Assembly: GCA_000697055.1 (NCBI GenBank)
Contig: JNDT01001541.1
Location: forward strand, 27,735-91,734
Source of the DNA: Saksenaea vasiformis B4078
Lineage: Eukaryota > Mucoromycota > Mucoromycetes > Mucorales > Saksenaeaceae
Reading direction: 5' to 3'
Length of the DNA: 64,000 nucleotides
Part shown: piece by piece, positions 59,434 through 64,000 of the stretch
How the letters are laid out: the number at the start of each line of letters is the position of its first letter
How positions within the stretch are numbered: the first letter of the stretch is position 1
The notes under the pieces: generated by a model
What the model was told of the DNA's origin: nothing
The model's input: only the letters and a program-made list of their open reading frames with translations
Database searches by the model: none
Program-made: the position numbers and the translations under genes

Positions 59434-60677
59434 TTAACACGTAATATTAATCCCTTGAGTCCAAATATAAGTTCCAAGTATGATAAACATCGATATCTGC
59501 GCAACAATAACCGACACTAAGCCATACTCATATGAACGCATAACAGGTAGCGACGTCAACTCCATCTGTAGAGCTGTCATTTAGCACATTTTTCATGCTG
59601 TGGTCACGGGCTTACCATAAATGTCGATATAGTCGTCAGACAACCTGCAAAGTATCAAATATTACTGCCCTGCAAAAAGCGAAAAGGGACACATACCACA
59701 AAATCCGTTTGCCAATGCACTCGCCACGTGACATTCTATAAATCGCAGCTTTCCGCTAGATGGTGCCACAGTAAGACCCGCCAAAACAGCCGTACCAAAG
59801 ATGTTGGCAATAAATGTGCCCAATGGATAACGCGGTGATTTGTGAATATTTAAAAATGAAAGGTACCATCGTAAAAGCGCTCCGACAGGAGCAAAGACGC
59901 AAGAGAGAACTAGCTCATGTTGTCGTGGTGTGAAAATGGCCGCCATCACGACCCCAATCCAACATGCCATGCCGAAAAGTATTACTATGTAATCATGAGA
60001 AGCGAGATATTGTAGGCTGTACCCGCACAGCGTGACTTTAGACTGTTTGATATCCTTCTTGCGTACTATTTCACCCACGTGCTGTCCAAAATGCAGACCG
60101 CAAAATGACATCGCAATTGTAACGACGAATTGTGAAATGGCGGCCAAAATATTATATCCCGTGGCATGGTTAGCTCCATGGAAATTGGCAAATTCTTGAA
60201 AAATATTCAACTGCCAGGATGAAAACGTTGTGATGGATCCACACAGGCCAGAAGATAGTCCCACTTGAAGAGGTAGATACCTACCAGGTAATATGAGACT
60301 CAATATACACGCTTGGTCTCTGGTTTCACCATTCGGAAATAGCAGCTTTGTTTCGAACAACAAAGCCCATAATAAAGCAGCCAATCCATTGCGCATAAAC
60401 TAAACCGAATACTGGCGCTCCATCGTACGTTTCTAAACTTTGCAATCCAATGCGGATCAGAACCCCTAAAATGGACATGGGAATAATGATGGCTGCCATT
60501 GGCCATTTGTTTTCATAAACAACGCGCTCCTGCGAGATATTAGCTGCGCCGAGATCTCATTCTAATACCCACATCCGATGGAAGTTCACCACTGTAATCT
60601 GTTTCTTCTACATGACCATGGGGCTCTTCTTTTTGTTTCCCATTACCGAGATTATTAAGAGGAATGGGAGATTCCAT
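59434..60677 (-). CDS. FEX1: Two-domain fluoride exporter (FEX/CrcB family)
   Basis: Fungal FEX proteins sit in the plasma membrane and let fluoride out of the cell. Four introns; the exons read MESPIPLNN... with an acidic N-tail, then ERVVYENKWP and the first CrcB unit (PMSILGVLIRIGLQ, LVYAQWIGCFIMG, GLSSGLCGSITTFSSW), a linker helix, and the second unit (FAPVGALLRWYLS, PLGTFIANIFGTAVLAG, GFCGCLTTISTFM across an intron at about 59700). Both units keep the Asn in the N-x-x-G helix region or its equivalent and the TTFS/TTIS motif that lines the pore. The C-terminal helix SVIVAQISMFIILGTYIW ends the protein. About 380 aa, the usual size of fungal two-domain FEX proteins. No lesion seen. A TATA-like motif lies near 60831. 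Confidence 0.92.
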
Positions 60678-62372
60678 AATAACGGTGAAGCAATGTGATC
60701 TTTAATTCTTTTTGTCTCACTTTGAGTGTTTGAATAGAAGACGCACGGTCCCACCAATTGGATGCAGGAACATGATTTGCAAAAGGATAAACTCCGGCCA
60801 TGCCGTCACCTGTCTAGGGCGCACCCTACCTTATAAAGTTGGCATAAGTTTAAGCATATGATGATAGCAAATCAGGAAAGATGATTTGTGCTTCTTTTCT
60901 TTTACAGAGTGACTCATTGATGCCACCAGAGACCGTCGCAGTAACGAATCAGAATTTCGGCCTGCTTTTGGCGAAGAATATCACTCCGTGTTTTGCGCAG
61001 GGTTTGACTATGGAATCTGAACCCCGGACAGGCTCGCCCTTGATGCATTGCATTCAACACGAATTGTCCAAAGGCATGGTGTGTATCTGCTTCCATCTCG
61101 GCTCTGTAACTCCTCTTTGTAGGATCGCAGCCGAAAGAAACATGGATACCGTCGCTCAGCCCAACCTCTCCGCCACGATCTCACAGTATTTCACCGGATA
61201 CATGTCTTGAGTGGACTCAGTCTGCAACTTGAACAGCTTAATAGGAAAATGATCTGGGATCGACAGCTCGCTCCTCCGTATTTCTCTTGTGAAATCGCAG
61301 CTGAGAGAGGGTAAAGCGCCTGATGTATGCGTCAGAAAACATGCAGGAATTTGAGGCATTTTTGTACTCTGATAGCTATGCCATTCTCTATACACGAAAA
61401 GCAAGTAGCAGACATAGTCAGGAATATTAGATTTAAGCGCCAGAATTTCGTGGGGCACTCCCTTGGGCACTCCCTTAGGCACTCCTTCGCAATAGTTAGA
61501 GTTTCTTTAGAACTTCATACATTTGCAAGTCGTTCAACGATCTGCTATACCGGACGGGAAAATGAACGAACGAAAATTGTTTACCAGAGCGCAGCGGAGT
61601 TCCAAGCATTTTTTGGAGTGAACTTCTCTCAGCGCCGAAAGGCACTGATCGAGCATTATCAATTAAAAGATATATTACTCACTGGCTCCTTCTCTGTCTT
61701 TTTTTATTATTTCCCGTACAACGATTGCTATTGAGCGAAGCTAAAGTGGCAGCTAGCACTGTGATAAAAGATAACTGACATTTTATTTAGTGTTTTTATC
61801 GAGTAGTATCTTTTTCTCTTCATCCAATAACGACCTCTATGATCATCTTGTTTTCTCTTATTGGTTGTACCCAGCCAATATAAGGAAGAAAGCACCATGA
61901 GATTAATCGAGAGAACTCTGTTAAGATTGTTGGTGGTAGAGGCAGATGATAAGCAGACATAAGAGACCGGACACAGCAGAGTGCCTGGTTAGTAGATCAT
62001 TGTACCTTAGTCATTACTTATTATTGTACTGCATGTATCGATATCTTTTTCATCATTCTCTTTCCGTTTTTTTTCAATCATTGGAGATAAAAGCGGGTGA
62101 TGGCATCCATTTGCGCAAGTAAAAGGTCTTTGATGTCATCAGGACCAGTGACTCGTAACATTATTTCTGACAGCCGAAATTGACAACATTTCCAACAGCT
62201 CCGGAATAAACCTTTCTTCGTCTTATTGTTATCCTATCCATCAAAACCACGTGGATACCTTTTTATCTTCTTTTCCATGGATCACAGTTCGTACAATTGT
62301 TTTATAATCGATTATGGGTGGTGTGCAGAGACATAACGCGTATTTGGATATACCGAAACTCCAGATCCTGCG
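60678..62372. other. Gene-poor DNA with decayed-looking frames
   Basis: Minus-strand frames at 61156-61482 and 60914-61096 may be pieces of one decayed coding sequence: reading on past the stop of the first needs a frame change. At 61455-61490 a 12-bp unit GGGCACTCCCTT is repeated three times with small changes. Plus-strand frames (60881-61210, 61327-61734) have no recognisable motif. Confidence 0.35.
61455..61490. repeat. Short 12-bp tandem repeat, three units
   Basis: GGGCACTCCCTT, GGGCACTCCCTT and AGGCACTCCTTC follow directly on each other. Confidence 0.7.
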
Positions 62373-64000
62373 ATGGTGGTATTTACTGAAAAGATTGAGG
62401 AAGCGTACCAAGCTAGTAGACGGTGTCCGCTAGCAAACGAAAGTACGAAAGATGCTTCGAAAAAATTGCAACATTATGGCTTGGTGATCGACAACTCACC
62501 CAACGATGTCGCGTTTGACGTACTTTCTGCACTGATTTCTGGTACCCACGACTTCGCGCTGAAATTTGACGCCACTCTCGAACCAATTCCAATCGCCGAA
62601 CCACACTTGCTGTTGTATTTGATAGCAAATCATTCCAATATCCAAATATACTTGTTTTCGAATCGCGCAAAGACCATCAAATATGGCAGCGGATCAATCG
62701 CAGTAGCTTTGTTTCACGACATATCGTCCTTTCATGTACTACGTGGTGGGACGAAAAGAAAGCAGACAGCAAAACGAACGCATAATCCAGTAATCCCTTC
62801 GAATATCCCAGTGGTAAATTTACGGATACCCAAAAAGGGAAAAAAAGAAAGCGAACAGAATTGCTTCAGACAGACGTTTGCGCAAGATATACTCTATCTA
62901 TCCATGAAGAATCGACTGGAAGAGGAAATACGGAAAAGACCCGACGAAGAAAATTACGGTACTATATGGGATAGTGTCATTAGTGTCGAAAGTCTGCCGA
63001 GGGGAGTACTTCCTAAAGCTGTAGAGATTGCAAAGCATACGCAGGACTTGAACGTCACCGTTCCACAGGTCAAGAGCACATTAGCAACAATAAATTACAA
63101 CTACCTTGAGCGATGGCAAGCATGTGTCGTGGAGAACTTTCAAGATACGTATCAATGGGTACGAAAAGACGCTCCTGAAGGAAGCACATCCCAGCAGAAG
63201 GATAAGAAGGGAAAGAAGAAAGCAGAAAAGGCCAACAAACTTCAGCCAAAGTACAAAACCTGCACTGCGAAGATCTTTCTAAAGAAGCGAGAGAAAGACT
63301 TTCAGCCACAATACTTGAGACTGCGATCGAGTTGACAGACGACGTTTCGGAGCTGTCTATGATAGCGTACTTGAGTCTGTTGCAGTATTCTCGTGAAGGC
63401 TTTCCTTCTGTACAAACTGACACAGGTAGCAGAAAGGAATTTGACATCTGTATTTCCGAAAGAATTTGTCAAGCGAAGCACAAATACCACCGACAATGTC
63501 GTACTACCACTAGATCCTGGACTACAGAACCATCTGACAGCAACGAAAGGCAAAGCCGATGATGCTTACGATTTCCTTTCACAGAATCATCCGCAATTTC
63601 TCCATTCCTATTTCATGACTTGGAGCAGGCACCACCTCCACAAGCACCACAGTTGGACGCAATTATGCAAAAGTTTGGGTGAAATCAATATCTCTCCGCC
63701 GCCACAAAAAATATCTACAACGATTGTAACAGCGATCCGAGAGTACGCCACTAATGTGAAATACATGTGGGAGGGAAGCGTCTTTCATAAGACGTTGGAA
63801 TATGTATGTCGAGTCCTCCTCCGGATCCATCTTGCGCCCAATCGTGAAGCAAAATGGATGGCATACCGTGCTAAACTGACAGAGGAAAGAAACGCATGCA
63901 AAGGTGAGAAGTGTGAAGTACCTGCTACGCCAAGTAAAAAGAGGTGCAAGCGAGAAATACGGAAAGGAATGGAAGAGTTGGCTGCTGGCTTACAAACAAG
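62373..64000 (+). CDS. Large protein of unknown family, 3' end outside the window
   Basis: The frame opens at ATG 62373 (MVVFTEKIEEAYQASRR) and stays open to 63335; the same frame is open again from 63426 to the window edge. Between them the middle reading frame (about 63245-63425, CEDLSKEARERLSATILETA) looks more coding-like. Either a 267-nt intron (63159-63425, GT-AG, a multiple of three) removes this piece, or two compensating frameshifts flank it. The N-terminal ~125 residues (VIDNSPNDVAFDVLSALISG, ANHSNIQIYLFSNRAKTIKYG, LFHDISSFHVL) recall the shape of OTU-type cysteine-protease domains, but I see no catalytic Cys, so this is a weak suggestion. A basic linker follows. The C-terminal part (YATNVKYMWEGSVFHKTLEYV) is unrecognised. 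It could be part of a mobile element or a lineage-specific gene. Confidence 0.5.

Overview
The window is nuclear DNA of a filamentous fungus, most likely an early-diverging one (Mucoromycota, Mucorales-like). Genes are cut by many introns of about 45-60 nt with GT-AG ends (one apparent GC-AG), the intergenic DNA is AT-rich and carries decayed repeats, and the gene set fits that lineage: GH81 glucanase, NFX1-finger helicase, FEX-type fluoride exporter, LSG1, MYND and Myb proteins. No tRNA, rRNA, CRISPR array or intact transposon was found. Exon structures were worked out by hand from splice sites and reading-frame continuity; the larger models add up to whole codons.

Layout. 1-1063 (+): C-terminal part of a GH81 endo-beta-1,3-glucanase. 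1149-7615 (-): a roughly 1,750-residue receptor with signal peptide, two tandem periplasmic-binding-protein folds, a Cys-rich GCC2/GCC3-like segment, one membrane helix, a receptor-guanylate-cyclase-type pseudokinase and a coiled coil, but with a hybrid histidine kinase (HisKA, HATPase, degenerate receiver, canonical receiver) where a cyclase would be expected. This is the most interesting object here. 7661-10679: gene-poor, with the first copy of repeat family A. 10680-11312 (-): two-repeat Myb/SANT protein. 11313-15058: gene-poor, second copy of family A. 15059-21763 (-): ZNFX1-like SF1 helicase with NFX1 fingers and an RZ finger. 22648-24736 (-): LRR protein with a myristoylation-type N-terminus. 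26707-28112 (-): seven-helix membrane protein. 30183-32716 (-): histone-fold-like domain on a long disordered tail. 32717-36459: gene-poor, third copy of family A.

36460-37475 (+): ankyrin protein resembling ANKRD54. 38216-39029 (+): single-pass membrane protein. 39030-41970: gene-poor, with a small foldback element. 41971-44662 (-): protein with two START-like domains and a C-terminal membrane anchor. 44663-50620: gene-poor, with two copies of a second repeat (family B) and small doubtful ORFs. 50621-51340 (+): MYND-finger protein. 51778-53549 (-): succinate-semialdehyde dehydrogenase. 54499-55722 (+): a second seven-helix protein of the same general family as the first. 56095-58384 (-): LSG1 ribosome-biogenesis GTPase. 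59434-60677 (-): two-domain fluoride exporter. 62373-64000 (+): an unrecognised gene that runs off the edge.

The genes form no operon-like unit. Several are sensing or membrane-signalling proteins (receptor kinase, two seven-helix proteins, double START protein, LRR protein), but nothing in the sequence ties them into one pathway.
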